Positions 11,072 through 22,889 of a stretch of 64,000 bases of DNA are shown piece by piece. How positions within the stretch are numbered: the stretch's first letter is position 1; each line of letters opens with the position of its first letter. The DNA comes from Azorinus chamasolen. Taxonomy: Eukaryota; Mollusca; Bivalvia; Cardiida; Solecurtidae. The position numbers and the translations under genes are program-made. Location of the stretch: contig OY755242.1 of NCBI GenBank assembly GCA_963576725.1, positions 25,223,869 to 25,287,868 of the forward strand. Direction: 5' to 3'. Under the pieces are notes generated by a model, which was given only the letters and a program-made list of their open reading frames with translations, searched no databases and had not been told where the DNA came from.

Positions 11072-12063
11072 CACAGGGGTCTGGACCGTTTCATGTGATC
11101 TACATGTACTATATAATAACAAGGGTTCCAACTAGCAGAACGGACATTCGTGTACCACAAGTACAAATATGAATGTTACTCTTGCACTTTCAATGATAAT
11201 TTTGTAATTATTTCGGCTATTGAAAGGCAATATATTTTACTATCAAATAAATATAATCTTCTCACGGTAACTTACGTGCAATTATCAATCCAACAACGAT
11301 TTTCTCAAAATTTCACGTGTTTTCTGGGTCATTGACAAACGTTCGTTCACCCCGGTTTCACTATATCACAGCCATAACCTGGCGATTTTCAGTTCAAAAG
11401 ATGGTGTGGTTCAATAAAACAACCCAATTATATCACCAATCTCCATTTGTTTTGTCCTCTTAATAAGTAAACAACTAGCAACAGCGCCCTTTCCGTCTGT
11501 CGTTATGTTTCTATTTCGGATGCTGCCATTTTGCAACAAATTTGAATGGAGCCATTTCATTGGATGAGCGAAGGAAAAGTTGGGAAATCCGTGACGTCAC
11601 GTACAATGGCTCCTTCCTCGACGATTTGAAGCAAACTGACAAAATTCGCTAATTTTACATAATTCTTTTGATGCTGGGGACTAAAGTTTGGAGGTGGGTG
11701 ATAGAATTGATTCGTTTTATTGAACCACGCCATTTTTTAAACTGCAAATTGCCAGGTTATTCCTGTGATATAGTGAAACGGGGGTGAACGAACGTTTGTC
11801 AATGACTCAAAAAACAGGTGAAATTTTGAGAAAATCATTGTTGGATTGATATTTGTTCATAAGTTACCGTTATAAGATTATATTCATTTGATAGAAAAAT
11901 ATATTGGCTTTCAATAGCCGAAAGCCTTACGAAATTATCATTTAAATTGTAAGAGTTACAGTCATATTTGTACTCGTGGTACACGGGTATTCGTTCTGCT
12001 AGTTGGAACCCTTGTTATTATACAGTACATATAGACCCCAATGAAGCGGTCCAGGCCCTTATG
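11072..12063. mobile_element. hAT-like element, copy 1, with exact 8-bp target duplication
   Basis: The left tip is CACAGGGGTCTGGACCG-TT and the right end is its diverged complement (AGCGGTCCAGG). The direct repeat GTGTTAAA lies at 11064-11071 and 12064-12071. The arms are inverted over about 300 bp (GTACTATATAATAACAAGGG, GTACCACAAGTACAAATATG). The 8-bp duplication and tip fit the hAT superfamily; no transposase frame remains. Copy 2 is at 14554-15477. Confidence 0.85.
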
Positions 12064-12594
12064 GTGTTAAAGAGAAGGAGCAAAGCCAACGTATATATGG
12101 AGCCAACGTATGCACAAACAGTGAAGAACATTGAGACTGTTTTCCCCTGAATCTGCACATTTCCCTACTGCATGGAATACACAATGAATGTGCGTACATT
12201 GGCTCCTTCTCTGCATCTTGGCTCCCTCACTATAACGCAGGCTCCACCTCAATCGTTAAATTTGCGAGTATGACAGGAATATAATAATTGGTCACGTAAT
12301 ATGATTCAAAATCTACAAAGTATATATCAAGCAGTAACGCTCCATGGTTTAAGTACTGGAATTTGGCATACATGTACAAGGTCAACACGGACTTAAGGTA
12401 TGATGAATTCTATGTGGTATGACGTTGACCGATTTTTGGGAAAACACTAGATGACTTTTATAGAGGAAGAAATATGTCCATGATGCATTGTTTGTCTTAC
12501 GTTTCATGGCCATTTCCTGTCTTTGGCTGTTTCTCGAAAGTTTCTTTGGCTCTTTTTTCAATACATCGCGAAAATGTGATGGGGCCAGAGATTA

Positions 12595-12970
12595 CAGTGC
12601 TCCCTCCCTACAACGGCCCTCTCAATAACGATTCCCTCCTTACAACAACGCATGTCACTGTTTCCGAACCAACAAGGGCCCAAAAACAACCTTTTTCCAT
12701 CGAATTTTCTTTATGCCTCCATCAAACCCTATGTTGTGACCACTCTTTAGAATCGTCACAAAGTGACGATTCTAAAGAGTGGTCACAGCATAGGGTTTGA
12801 TAGAGGCATAACGGTTTTAGTTCTCGAAATACTTCTTATCTGGGGATCTGCAAACAAGCTACATGTAATTACGTTTAATTTTCCCTCCCTATAACAACTC
12901 CCTCTGAACAACACATACAATATTCGTATCCCAAAGGGTGTCGTTTCAGAGAGGGAGCACTGTACAAGGC
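12595..12970. mobile_element. TA-type MITE with CAGTGCTCCCTC ends and a strong internal hairpin
   Basis: Ends CAGTGCTCCCTCCCTACAAC and GAGAGGGAGCACTG, each next to TA. Inside (about 12726-12802) is a nearly perfect palindrome with arms CCCTATGTTGTGACCACTCT and centre CGTCACAAAGTGACG. The same hairpin family (G) recurs at 27861-27958 and 40555-40655. Confidence 0.75.
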
Positions 12971-13004
12971 GTGCTCATGTCGACGCCTTGTGACGCATCT
13001 GTAA

Positions 13005-13095
13005 AAGTTACTTTTTGAAACTATTGTGATAAACATAGAGTCCTTGCGCCATAGGAACAACTTCTCCATTTATCACAATGGTTTCAAAACTGTTA
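13005..13095. repeat. Degenerate family-A hairpin
   Basis: Arms TTGAAACTATTGTGATAAA and TTTATCACAATGGTTTCAAA around a diverged centre (GCGCCATAGGAAC). Confidence 0.7.
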
Positions 13096-13144
13096 AAAAA
13101 TCTAAAATGTTCCTTTCTATTATCTGCTCCTTTTCGTCATGGGG

Positions 13145-13279
13145 ACAGGTTGTAGCTTAATGCAGGGTGAAAGTCATGCAGAACGTGTCTGCATGACTTT
13201 CTCTCTGCATTAAGCAGCCGCCTGCCTAAAAGTATCTAAATATTCTCTAATAGAATTCCAGTTTAGAGGGGTATTACTG
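13145..13279. mobile_element. Right part of a family-C MITE
   Basis: The left tip is missing; the hairpin arm (AGCTTAATGCAGGGTGAAAG and its complement) and the right tip TTTAGAGGGGTATTACTG + TA are present. The TATAGGAG-type centre is reduced to CAGAACGTGTCTG. Confidence 0.7.
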
Positions 13280-13485
13280 TATGTGTTCGTGTATTAGGAC
13301 ATGTAGCTTACCTTTAACCCTTAGCTTGCATCAAGACGAGATGCCAAGTAAGTCGGCGTCTCATCTGGATCAAAACTGTTTGACTCTCGGTCAGCAGTTT
13401 TTTTAAATTGATCGAATGGGAAGTAGTAAAAAATTCAGCAGAATTTGTGTAGTTATTATTATTTTTCTCGTCGGGTCAATGGTCT

Positions 13486-13731
13486 TTAACCCTTTCACCG
13501 TCGCAGTCGCATAAATGCACCACGACAAATAGTGCAGCCCAAGATCAGACGCCGCCTTTTCAAGGCGGCGTCTGATCAGGGACTTCACTATTTGTCTCAA
13601 TCTTTATTTCTATATGTGTGCTTTATTCCTTTGAAAATTGCATTTATTTATCTCATTCCCTTATTTTACTGCATGATTTGACAAACTTCGATTGAAGACG
13701 ACAATTAGAAATTTGGCGCCGAAAGGGTTAA
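13486..13731. mobile_element. Family-E TTAA MITE
   Basis: TTAA at both edges, tip TTAACCCTTTCACCGTCGC and right end TTTGGCGCCGAAAGGGTTAA. The hairpin has GACGCCGCCTTTTCAAGGCG arms. Confidence 0.85.
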
Positions 13732-13814
13732 ATGCACGCCGAGACGCCGAGAATTTCAGTGTCCAAATAACTCAGTGCCGCAACAATGACCTTTATTTAT
13801 TTACACGCTGCTTG

Positions 13815-14065
13815 GTTTTAACACTTTACTCCACACATATGACTTTCTACACCTATGCAAACAAAGCAGACCAAGATCAGACGGTTCCTGTAGGAGCATT
13901 TTAATCAGGGTCGGTTCTGATTGCTTATGATATAATATAGATATTCTACAGCTTCTGCATCCACCAGAACATCCCGTGGACATGCGTTAGTTTAACAGTT
14001 AATCTAATTAATATTCATAATATCATTATGTATGGCATGAATATTCACAAAGTAAAGGGTTATGA
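13815..14065. mobile_element. Family-B-type MITE, diverged
   Basis: Left TAACACTTTACTCCACACAT, core GCAAACAAAGCAGACC with AGACGGTTCCTGTAGGAGC, right AATATTCACAAAGTAAAGGG-TTA. Arms are mismatched on the right side. Confidence 0.6.
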
Positions 14066-14307
14066 AATGAAATAAAACACAAATCTGGATTGAAAATATA
14101 GACGACACTAGTTGCTGGCGATAAATTGTTCCGCGACATACAGTGCAAAACAAAGTTACCTAAATAAATTTACATCTTTCGATGACATTTGCCACTCTGT
14201 ACTTACGTATGCAAATGGTTGGATCCAAATGAAACCCCGAGTGCGTATTTGTTTTCTTTTCAAACTGCCTTGCATTATTGCGTACTTGTTGCATTGTCCA
14301 ATTTGTA

Positions 14308-14495
14308 CAGTAGATCTGTCTTAAGCGACAATCAAATTGAGGTCAAATTATATGGCTGTAAGGCAGGTGGTAGCTTTAAACAGGTCAACATTAATGCAGA
14401 AAGTTCCTATAGGAGTTTTCTGCATTTACTATAGACCTGCAACCATCTGCTTTTCAAGAGTCATGTGTCCAGTTCGCTTAAGACAGGTTCTACTG
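14308..14495. mobile_element. Family-C relative with CAGTAGAACCTGTCTTAAGC ends
   Basis: Flanked by TA. Tips CAGTAGATCTGTCTTAAGCG and the complement TCGCTTAAGACAGGTTCTAC-TG. The hairpin AGAAAGTTCCTATAGGAG sits in a GCAGGTGG...-type stem like family C, but the terminal sequences differ. Confidence 0.75.
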
Positions 14496-14553
14496 TATTA
14501 TTTAAGATGATTCATGAAATGATCATCTACACGTTTACCGCTGACATCAATAT

Positions 14554-15477
14554 CACAGGGGTCTGGACCGCTTCATTGGGGTCTATATGTACTATATAAT
14601 AACAATTTAAATGATAACTTCGTAATTATTTCGGCTATTGAAAGCCAATATATTTTTCTATCAAATAAATATAATCTTATAACGGTAATTATGAACAAGT
14701 ATCAATCCAAAAATGATTTTCTCAAAAATTCACGTTTTTTAGGGCATGACAAACGTTCGTTCACTCCGGTTTCACTATATCACAGCAATAACCTAGCAAT
14801 CTGCAGTTAAAAAAATGGCGTGAGTCAATAAAACGAATCAATTTTAACACCCATCTCCAATTATTTAGTCCCCAGCATCAAAAGAATGATGTAAAACTAG
14901 CGAGTTTTGTCAGTTTGCTTCAAATCGTCGAGGAAGGAGCCATATTGTACGTGACGTCAGGGATTTTCCAACTTTTCCTTCGCTCATCCAATAAAATGGC
15001 TCCATTCAAATTTGTTGCAAAATGGCAGCATCCGAAATAGAAACATAACGACAGACAGAAAGACCGCTGTTGCTAGTTATTTATTAAGAGGACAAAACAA
15101 ATGGAGATTGGTGATATAATTGGGTTGTTTTATTGAACCACGCCATCTTTTGAACTGAAAATCGCCAGGTTATGGCTGTGATATAGTGAAACCGGTGTGA
15201 ACGAACGTTTGTCAATGACCCAGAAAACACGTGAAATTTTGAGAAAATCGTTGTTGGATTGATAATTGCGCGTATGTTACCGTGAGAAGATTATATTTAT
15301 TTGATACTAAAATATATTGGCTTTCAATAGCCGAAAGAAATACAAAAAATATCATTGAAATTGCAAGAGTTACATTCATATTTGTACTTGTGGTACACGG
15401 ATGTCCGTTCTGCTAGTTGGAACCCTTGTTATTATATAATACATATAGACCCCAATGAAGCGGTCCAGACCCCTGTG
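14554..15477. mobile_element. hAT-like element, copy 2, with exact 8-bp target duplication
   Basis: Tips CACAGGGGTCTGGACCGCTT and the exact complement AAGCGGTCCAGACCCCTGTG, flanked by ATCAATAT at 14546-14553 and 15478-15485. The interior matches copy 1, including GGATGAGCGAAGGAAAAGTT (read on one strand). About 924 bp, no transposase frame. A 66-bp solo version lies at 54187-54252. Confidence 0.9.
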
Positions 15478-15745
15478 ATCAATATAAGTATGATCCGGTT
15501 CGAAATCATTAGCTGTACATTCGCCTTGATATTTCGCGCTCGTGCATAAGGTTATGTTTTCATGCATGTTTTCTGTGGATAGGCTCCGCCGTCGTCTTGC
15601 CAACCAGACCGCAAACACATGCTCTACAGAAAGTGTCATATTCTTCGATGAAATATGCATTTAAATATTACTTTAGACTGCATAATGTGTCGTCTGCTAC
15701 AGCTTGTGTTTGTTTAATTTACCTTTATTACCGTTGTCACAGTAA

Positions 15746-15830
15746 CAGATTGTTTGGATCCTGACAGTAACAAACAGTTTTGATCCTAATGAGACATTGT
15801 TTCACTCGGCGTTTAGACAGGGACCTAACT
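15746..15830. repeat. Family-D palindrome, irregular
   Basis: GTTTGGATCCTGACAGTAAC followed by ACAGTTTTGATCCTAATGAG and CTCGGCGTTTAGACAGG; one arm is partly duplicated. Confidence 0.6.
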
Positions 15831-16009
15831 GATTGTATATGTAATTATGGATGAGATAGTGGAATACATAGTTAAATCAATTCGTGAAATGTCAAATAGT
15901 GTTCTCTAGTAATCTTCAGTTTAATGAGAAAACATTTTTACAATTTCACCCAATTACATACAACGTGTATTAAATTCCTTTCCCTCATATAAGCACCTTT
16001 TCTCGCATT

Positions 16010-16081
16010 TGCAAACACAGTAGACCCAGATCAAACGGCTCTCATAGGAGCCCTTTGATCGGGGTCTGCTCTGTTTGCTTT
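16010..16081. repeat. Family-B palindrome
   Basis: Arms TGCAAACACAGTAGACCCAG and GGGGTCTGCTCTGTTTGC around GGCTCTCATAGGAGCC. The flank starting CCTTTCCCTCATATAAGC shows this is part of a TTAA MITE with lost termini. Confidence 0.8.
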
Positions 16082-16639
16082 GGACATGGTATAGAATTGA
16101 TACTGCAGTTTTTGAGTAAAGAAAACTCTTGAAAAGTTTACATTATAAAACTGCAGCTAATAATTATGCATGGCATTGACTGCGGCGATAGCCGCAAACT
16201 TTCTTTGGTGGGAGTTGAAAGTATCCATGATTTACTGCGAGATTAGTTTTTATTAAAATGCGTGATAGAAAATCCCAACTAGTATTTAATTTTATTTCAT
16301 TTATTTACTGCATTGTAATATATTTTCCCCAGCGGTGGCACATATTTTTCAAAATATTTATAATTTACTGCAGACTTCGCTCCAGAAAAAGTGCAGCTGC
16401 AATATTTTTCACTGTGCTCACTTAGCCTCAGTATGCCCAAGAACTGATGTTTGATGATTGTGTTGTTAACATTATGCAGGTCATTTGCAGGTCATTTGCT
16501 GTCCAGCATTATGTACTCCAGATATACCTTCTGCACTCTGAGCAGTGCCAGAATTGTCGTCTGCTAGACATATTTTCGTCTGCTTCAAGTTTTAGAATAG
16601 ACGTTTGTTCAATGTCTTTACAAAACGACAAACAGGGTG

Positions 16640-17045
16640 TCAAACAGTTTGGTTTCTGATGAGACACCGAATTACTCATCTGGATCTAAAATGTTTTGCA
16701 TCTTATATGAAAGACCCGTCTTCATGGTACTCTCAGTGGGGCTAATGTCTGCAAATAGTGTCGTCTCCTGCAAACAGGTATTTTTCCTTCCATATATATT
16801 CAAAAATAAATGTCAGAGTGAAAAACAGTTTGGATCCAGATGAGGTGCCAAGATCTAATCTCCTACATGTACCATACTTAAACATGTTTTAGGCATCCAT
16901 TTTACGCTTGCGTAAAACCTCTCTTGTTATTTCTTACATGAATATTGAACTGGGAAAGGGTTAAAACTACACGCAGAACGTCAAAACAGTTTGGATCCTG
17001 ATGAAATGGCATGCTGCTTGGTATCTCATAAACGCCAAAACATTT
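16640..17045. repeat. Cluster of three degenerate family-D units
   Basis: GTTTGGTTTCTGATGAGACA (16648), GTTTGGATCCAGATGAGGTG (16829) and GTTTGGATCCTGATGAAATG (16988) each begin a partial family-D palindrome. No coding function is seen. Confidence 0.6.
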
Positions 17046-17207
17046 TCCCAAGGTAATCAGACATTCGCCTGAATCTTTCCGAAGATTATATGTAAGAGAT
17101 ATTGTGGAAAGAATCGGTACAAATCTTGACCTTATTAATATTCGTGAAAGAAACAGTAACAGCATTGATAATCATTAGCTCAATTTCTATAAGTGTCTCT
17201 ATAATTT

Positions 17208-17309
17208 CTAGGAGCTTTCTGCATCACCTTTGTCCTGCATTAAGCAACCACCTGCCTATAAAGACACCATGTTTATTCATTAAGTGGTCGCATTAGAGGG
17301 GTTCTACTG
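17208..17309. mobile_element. Right half of a family-C MITE
   Basis: TAGGAGCTTTCTGCATCACC through CTGCATTAAGCAACCACCTG to GGGGTTCTACTG + TA. The left half is absent. Confidence 0.7.
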
Positions 17310-17319
17310 TATGTTATTT

Positions 17320-18040
17320 AATAAGCAAGGAAAACAGACCCTGAACATACGGCTTCTACAGGAACCTTCTGATCATGGCCTATTTAATTTTCGCTCTTTC
17401 TCGTTAATATTAAACACTTTCGAAATGCTAAATAGTACAAAATAAAGGGAGCAAACTAATATGTAAAGCATCATCTACAAATTCGATGACAAACATCAAT
17501 AAGGTAATGTAGATATCGTAAGAATTGACTTTTAAAGGCAAAAATAGAATTGTTGGCTTAGACAGTATACTGTATGATCACATCTAATTTCATAAAACAA
17601 ACAAACGTCTTTTGAGCGGTCGTTTAAGAGGTGCACTGCTGTACATGATAAATGCAACCTTATTTGTTTAATTTCTCAAACATCAATTCTCTGTAACATT
17701 TATTTTGACTAATTAGAGAAATAAAAATGTACTATACACCAGAATCTAATATAAACATGGATGATTTATCAATTACCTGACATAAATGTACATGTATGAA
17801 TACATGAAAAAAAGTAGTTAAGTCAAGCAGGAAAAAACATATACATGTATCAAACGCAACCAACACCAAAACACCAACAGAAAGCAAACAACACATATCC
17901 ACACAACCAAACACATGCACAAAACACACATAAACAGACGAGACAAAAAAACATCAAACACGAACAAAAGCACATGGGGTATAAAAAAGGATATGTTTAA
18001 AGTCAATAAGATGGAGAGATCTACTGAGACAGCAGGTGTA
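17320..18040. other. Repeat-poor AT-rich stretch, no gene recognised
   Basis: Contains a weak family-B remnant at about 17330-17390. An A-rich segment at 17815-17990 produces chance frames on both strands. No splice-flanked coding segment was seen. Confidence 0.4.
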
Positions 18041-18043
18041 ATT

Positions 18044-19350
18044 ATGTCTCCCCCATTTATGGGGAGATATATTGTTTTTGCCAGAGTTGTCTGTCCGTCC
18101 GTCTGTCCGTCCGTCCGTCTGTCTGTCTGTCCGTCACAAACTTGTGTCGCGCGTATCTCTGAAACCAGTTGGGCTAGAGTCACCAAACTTCACAGGAATG
18201 TTCACCAGCATGAGTTGTTGTGCACCTGAGGTTTTTGAATTGTCCCCCCCTGATAACTTTGGAGTTATTGCCCCTGGTGACTTAAAATTAGAAAAACCTT
18301 GTGTCGCACGTATCTCTGAAACCGCTAGTACTAGAGTCACCAAACTTCACAGGAATGTTCACCAGCATGAGTTGTTGTGCACCTATGGTTTTTGAATTGT
18401 CTCCCCTGATTATTCTTGAGTTATTGCCTCTGATATGAATACTTAAATTTATACAAACTTTGTGTCGCGCGTATCTCTGAAACCAGTAGGGCTAGAGTCA
18501 CCAAACTTCACAGGATTGTTTACTAGCATGAGTTGTTTTGCTCTTGGGTTTTTGAATGGTCTCCCCCTGTTAACGTAGGAGGTACTGCCCCTGATGACTT
18601 AAAATTGGACAAACTTTACTTAGTGTCGTGCATATCTCTGAAACCACTGGGGCTAGAATCACCAAACTTCACAGGAATGTTGACCAGCATGAGTTGTTGT
18701 GCACCTGGGATTTTTGAATTGTCTCCCCTTGATAACTTTGGAGTTATTGCCCCTGATATGATTATTTAAAATTGAGAGAAACTTTGTGTCATGCATATCT
18801 TTAAAACCACTAGGGCTATAGTCACCAAACTTCACAGGAATGTTGACCAGCATGAGTTGTTGTGCACCTGGTTTTGTTTTAATTGTCTCCCCTGATAATT
18901 CTTGAGTTACTGCCCCTGATATGATAACTTGAAATTAGAGAAACTTTGTGCTGCACGTATCTCTGAAACCAGTAGGGCTAGAGTCACCAAACTTAACAGG
19001 AATGTTCACCAGCATGATTTGTTGTGCATCTGGGTTTTTTAATTGTCTCCCCCTGATAACTTTGGAGTTACTGCCCCTTATGACATAAAATAAGAGAAAC
19101 TTTACTTTGTGTCACATTTATCTCTGAAACCACTAGTACTAGAGTCACCAAACTTCACAATAATGTTGACAAGCATGTGTTTTTGTGTAACTGGGGCTTT
19201 TGAATTGTCTCCCCCTGACAATGTTGGAGTTATTGCCCCTGATGACTTAAAAATTAAACCCTGATAAGTTTGGAGTTACAGACATTACACTTGTGTATTG
19301 GAAAGAGGATGGGAGGGGGGGGGACATCTGTTTTTGTGACAAAAACAAAC
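18044..19350 (-). mobile_element. Tandem-repeat element, seven ~161-bp units, (GGAC)n and hairpin end
   Basis: Seven units begin near 18144, 18301, 18462, 18623, 18786, 18948 and 19110, each with GTGTCGC-type sequence then ATCTCTGAAACC and CACCAAACTTCACAGGAATG. Read on the minus strand the order is: a short palindrome GTTTTTGTCACAAAAAC (about 19331-19347), a C-rich tract, the units, a GGAC/GACA microsatellite (about 18090-18135), then the hairpin TCTCCCC-ATAAAT-GGGGGAGA and CATAAT. The same order of parts occurs in unrelated-sequence families at 39.2 kb and 41-52 kb. No protein is encoded. Confidence 0.8.
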
Positions 19351-20860
19351 CTCTAGTTAGCAATAGATGATCCGGTACCCTTGAGACAGTTTACATAATA
19401 TATGAGTAGCACAAGAAACCACAATGGGGACAGGCAGAGTAAACATGCGTGAATGCGTGTGCATATTCATATTCATTACCCGTTAGAGTAAATCCTTAGA
19501 ATTTGATTGGTCAGTTTCCCAAAATTTGCCGTATTCGGCGGCTTCCACGGTGTATACAGCATTCAGTTTAGTCGCATGACGTCGGCCATTTTTTATCGTC
19601 GAATCGAAATTTTATACCGACCTTACTCCATGAAATCTGGACTAATTGCGAATAAATAATCGATAACGAACGTGAAAACTGTTCTTCATATTTCCATACA
19701 CATTTTTTTCGGATTGTTTTGCTACAGGAGTACTGAACGCACGTTATACATTTTGACCCTTCCGGTCTGTCTATGTAACCAAGATATATAAACAGTGTTC
19801 ACACATTAACGAAACTAAAGAAATGAATTGCAGTGTTTTTATTGTTTTGTTTTATGCACATGTATTCCGGTTTTTAGCAGAGTGAAACTGAATATAATGC
19901 AATTCCATGATAAAACGATGTAAGTAAGGATTTTCTTAAAATTACTAATATTTTGCAGTTAAAAAGTGAATAAGTGCCGCCGTCTGCCACTCGCTCAATG
20001 TAAACAATGGCCAAAATGTTTGCGTCGCACAGTGGTCATGAAATTGAAGAAAAACGGGCAAATCTTATTCCAAGTACAAAACTGAGTCATGCAGGAAACA
20101 CCACATACAGAACAAACAGCCACCCGAACAGCAACACAATGAAACAGCAAATGTACATAACTATAAAAAACACCAAGAGACACACAAAGACAAAACAAAC
20201 ATACAATAGGGGGAAGGTGGAAGTACCGCCTTGGAACGGTCAGTGACAAAAGTCAGAAAACAAAAACAAAAAACACCGAGAAGGCCAACAAACGATTGGC
20301 AAATGTTCTAAAATTGTACCCCAGAGACACCAGCCAGCAGCCTGGAAACCTTGGAAGGTGTCGTTCTATGTGAACTTTTCTCAGACTTTTTCCTCAACCA
20401 GCCAACAATTACTGTCAACACTACCGCTCGACGACCTGCACCAATATGTTCAGTGGCACTGTACAGGTGGTCATCAACCAAGCAAAATAAAACTGTGTCT
20501 TTGCACAACGCATAGATTTATATCTATCAGACAATCCAGCCAGACTAACTAGTTAATATTAATTAAATTAAGACACACTACAGTTGTAATCCAATTTAGA
20601 ACTTAGTCTAGATCTATACGCTGTTTTCTTGTTCTAGTATAATCTTTTCCATGCCAAATCTCAGTGTAACTAAAAGTATGCGCGTGCTGTTGATGATAGC
20701 TCTGGTACTGTAAACACTTTTTAGTTATAACACAATCACTGTTTAAGAATAAAATCTCTGCTTCTGTGTTGATTCAAGTATTTAAAACATTCAACAGTTA
20801 AATATTATTACATGTAGTTTGTATACTCGTCAGTCGTCACACTAAAATCACTAGTAAGAC
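19351..20860. other. Low-repeat DNA upstream of NTMT1, no gene called
   Basis: Mostly unique-looking sequence. A 79-codon frame starting ATGGCCAAAATG at 20007 is open but lacks a recognisable domain and has no donor at its end; it is not called. The region could hold the promoter or a non-coding first exon of NTMT1, but nothing specific marks one. Confidence 0.4.
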
Positions 20861-20876
20861 ACATTTATAAAACAGT

Positions 20877-20951
20877 CTAATATTAATTATTCATTAAATA
20901 AATTATGGTTTTGATATTAGGCTAATTTATTTAATGAATAATTAATATTAG
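20877..20951. repeat. Perfect 29-bp inverted repeat, AT-only stem
   Basis: Arms 20877-20905 and 20923-20951 are exact complements (CTAATATTAATTATTCATTA...) around a 17-bp loop. It lies about 220 bp upstream of the NTMT1 start codon. It could be cruciform-forming DNA or a small MITE core. Confidence 0.9.
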
Positions 20952-21168
20952 AAATAGAATTGCATACTGTTTTATCTATTTTTTATCAAAAGTTTCTCCG
21001 TAATAGGACCGGCACGCGAATTATACCACCTCGTATTGTAAACTGACACGAATTGTTAGTCTCACGGATTCACCGTTTATATTTTTCTCCCAGATTTGGC
21101 GGATTTTTGGCACGTTTTTTTTTTTTTTAATAATTTGAGGAAACCCTTCAAATTTAATTTAGTCAGAA

Positions 21169-21363
21169 ATGGCAGAGGCAGAGGACAACATTGATTCAAA
21201 TGAGCAGAATATCGAAATTAAAGACGAGCATAAATTTTACGACGATGCAAAAGAGTACTGGACAAACATCGGCCCGAATATGACCGGGATGCTTGGAGGA
21301 TATGAACGGATCTCGCCGACCGATATTAACGGGTCAAAGGCATTTCTTCGACCATTTCTGAAG
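21169..21363 (+). CDS. NTMT1: NTMT1, coding exon 1 (protein N-terminal methyltransferase 1)
   Basis: Encodes residues 1-65, ending AFLRPFLK, with a GTTAATAT donor at 21364 in phase 0. ATG has a good context (GAAATGG). Residues YWTNIGPNMTGMLGGYERIS match the family's N-terminal cap: a YW-x-x-I motif, then the MLGGY substrate-gating loop. Known role: NTMT1 transfers methyl groups from S-adenosylmethionine to the alpha-amino group of proteins starting X-Pro-Lys after Met removal (for example RCC1 and ribosomal proteins), mostly in the nucleus. The first ~18 residues are acidic and variable, as expected. Joined to 28140-28652 it gives 235 residues, against about 223 in vertebrates (from memory). 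Confidence 0.95.
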
Positions 21364-21849
21364 GTTAATATTTTTATTTGATTTTGTAAATTTACCTTAA
21401 ACTATTACCACAGACGCTAGTGTTAAATTTATGACATATTATAAATTTGACACTATTCGTCCCTATAATGTTCGCCCTATTGTACAGTAAACTAGTTTAA
21501 CCGGCTCCATAAAGTCAAACCAGCCTCACACGGTATATTTATATGGTCAAACCAGCCCCACATTTTTCGAATTTTGTTCCCTGGAGTTGCTTATCGCATA
21601 TAGTGTGGTCACACCGTCTTTCGGACTTCTTCTTCTATAATGGCTAGCATTAAAAAAACTGAATATTGTGGCCATGCGTGGATGTTAAAAAGGGAAAGAA
21701 ATGCCAGTAGTCTTAAGCTACTCAGTCCACTTTAGAACTACAGGCATGTGCTAGTGAAGGTGCAATCTAAAAACCTAAGAAAAGACTTCAAAGTCTACAA
21801 TATAGGCTACATGTATACAGGTTTTGTTGTGCAGAAAAAGCAAAGTGTT

Positions 21850-22201
21850 AGTGATTGTTAAAAGTAAAATAATATCTGTAAGCTTATGGTCCGGTCCATG
21901 TAGCCAGTACTGACCTGAACATGTCTACAGTGTCAGCACTGACTATATGTTGTGGAAGAGAGTTCCACACCAGGACTGTACAAGGAAACAATGAGTACTT
22001 AAAGGTGTCATTTGAAGGTTGAACTAAGTGATAGGCCTGCTGATGAAAGTGTCTGGAATACCTAGTGTAAGGCTGTAGATAGGTGTTCATATTGATATCT
22101 ACGTGGCAGTTGACAATCTTATAGAAAAAGAGGAGTCTATTGTTGTTTTGTCTGGTTTCTAGCGATGTCCAGCGTAGTGTGCTATTAAGGATGTGTGTCA
22201 T
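21850..22201 (-). pseudogene. 5'-truncated LINE, C-terminal end of reverse transcriptase ORF
   Basis: A 105-codon frame carries the tail typical of jockey/CR1-like ORF2: LRWTSLETRQNNNRLLFFYK, then FKYSLFPCTVLVWNSLPQHI and an FRSVLA-type helix. The catalytic domain is absent, so this is a dead 5'-truncated copy inserted antisense in the NTMT1 intron. The class is inferred from the tail alone. Confidence 0.8.
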
Positions 22202-22889
22202 GGAACCAGGTGCTTTTGAATCTGCTCTTAATCTTTGACCAGGAATAGATCACGTTTACCGTTAATATTGAAGAAAATAAATCAGCAATTCAAAATAATT
22301 GATGTGAGGTCAAGAACGTTATATAATGTATATGAATATAATGAATGTGACAATAAATGAACATGTGTGGAACAGTGCGAGTGACTTGCCTTCCAAGTAG
22401 GGGTAAATGGTCAGTTGGAAGAGAGCGTGTCGATCTGGATCCGGTCCTTAATATAAATATAGGTTTACACATGTCACATGGTCACTGTAGGAAGTTTGGC
22501 ATGTGGCAACTTCGCCTCTAGGAAGTAACTCTGGACTCGCAATTCGGCTTCTTATAATAATCTTTTATACATACCTGGAAACAATTTTATCCTCATCTAT
22601 TAATCCCCAAAACATCCAGTGTTTCCCAACACCCGCACAACCAAAACAGAAATTGCGTCCAGAAAAAGAGCACCTGCTTTCGAGTTTCGAACCTTTTCAA
22701 AAGAATTTTAAGTACAGTACGGCTCAAAAAGTTTGATCCATAACCGTCAACTAATCAACTTTGAAGATTGAACAACAAACAAAAAATATTTATGTAATAT
22801 TTTTCTATTCTTCAAAATGTCCTTGGGGTCAAGAACAGATGAATGTATCATTACGTCTGATAACTCTGCTTGCAACAATAGATTTAGTG

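Larger units (their letters stand above)
10592..12985. mobile_element. About 2-kb element with long inverted arms, carrying two nested elements
   Basis: The left arm (about 10595-11065) is repeated inverted at about 12170-12593. Matching landmarks are TGTAATCTCTGG, CACATTTTCGCGATGT, GACAAACAATGCAT, ACCTTAAGTCCGTGTTG and TTCCAGTACTTAA. A hAT-like element sits between the arms (11072-12063). A TA-type MITE (12595-12970) appears to sit in the last 20 bp of the right arm, because CAAGG after it continues the inverted repeat. The outer limits are approximate and there is no transposase. Confidence 0.65.

Noticed and set aside
18072..18395. 107-codon frame near the (GTCC)n tract
   Set aside because: Falls within the 161-bp repeat units; the same residues recur with the repeat.
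20007..20246. 79-codon frame starting MAKMFASHSGHEIEEK
   Set aside because: No recognisable domain, Asn/Thr/Lys-rich second half and no splice donor; kept only as a note.
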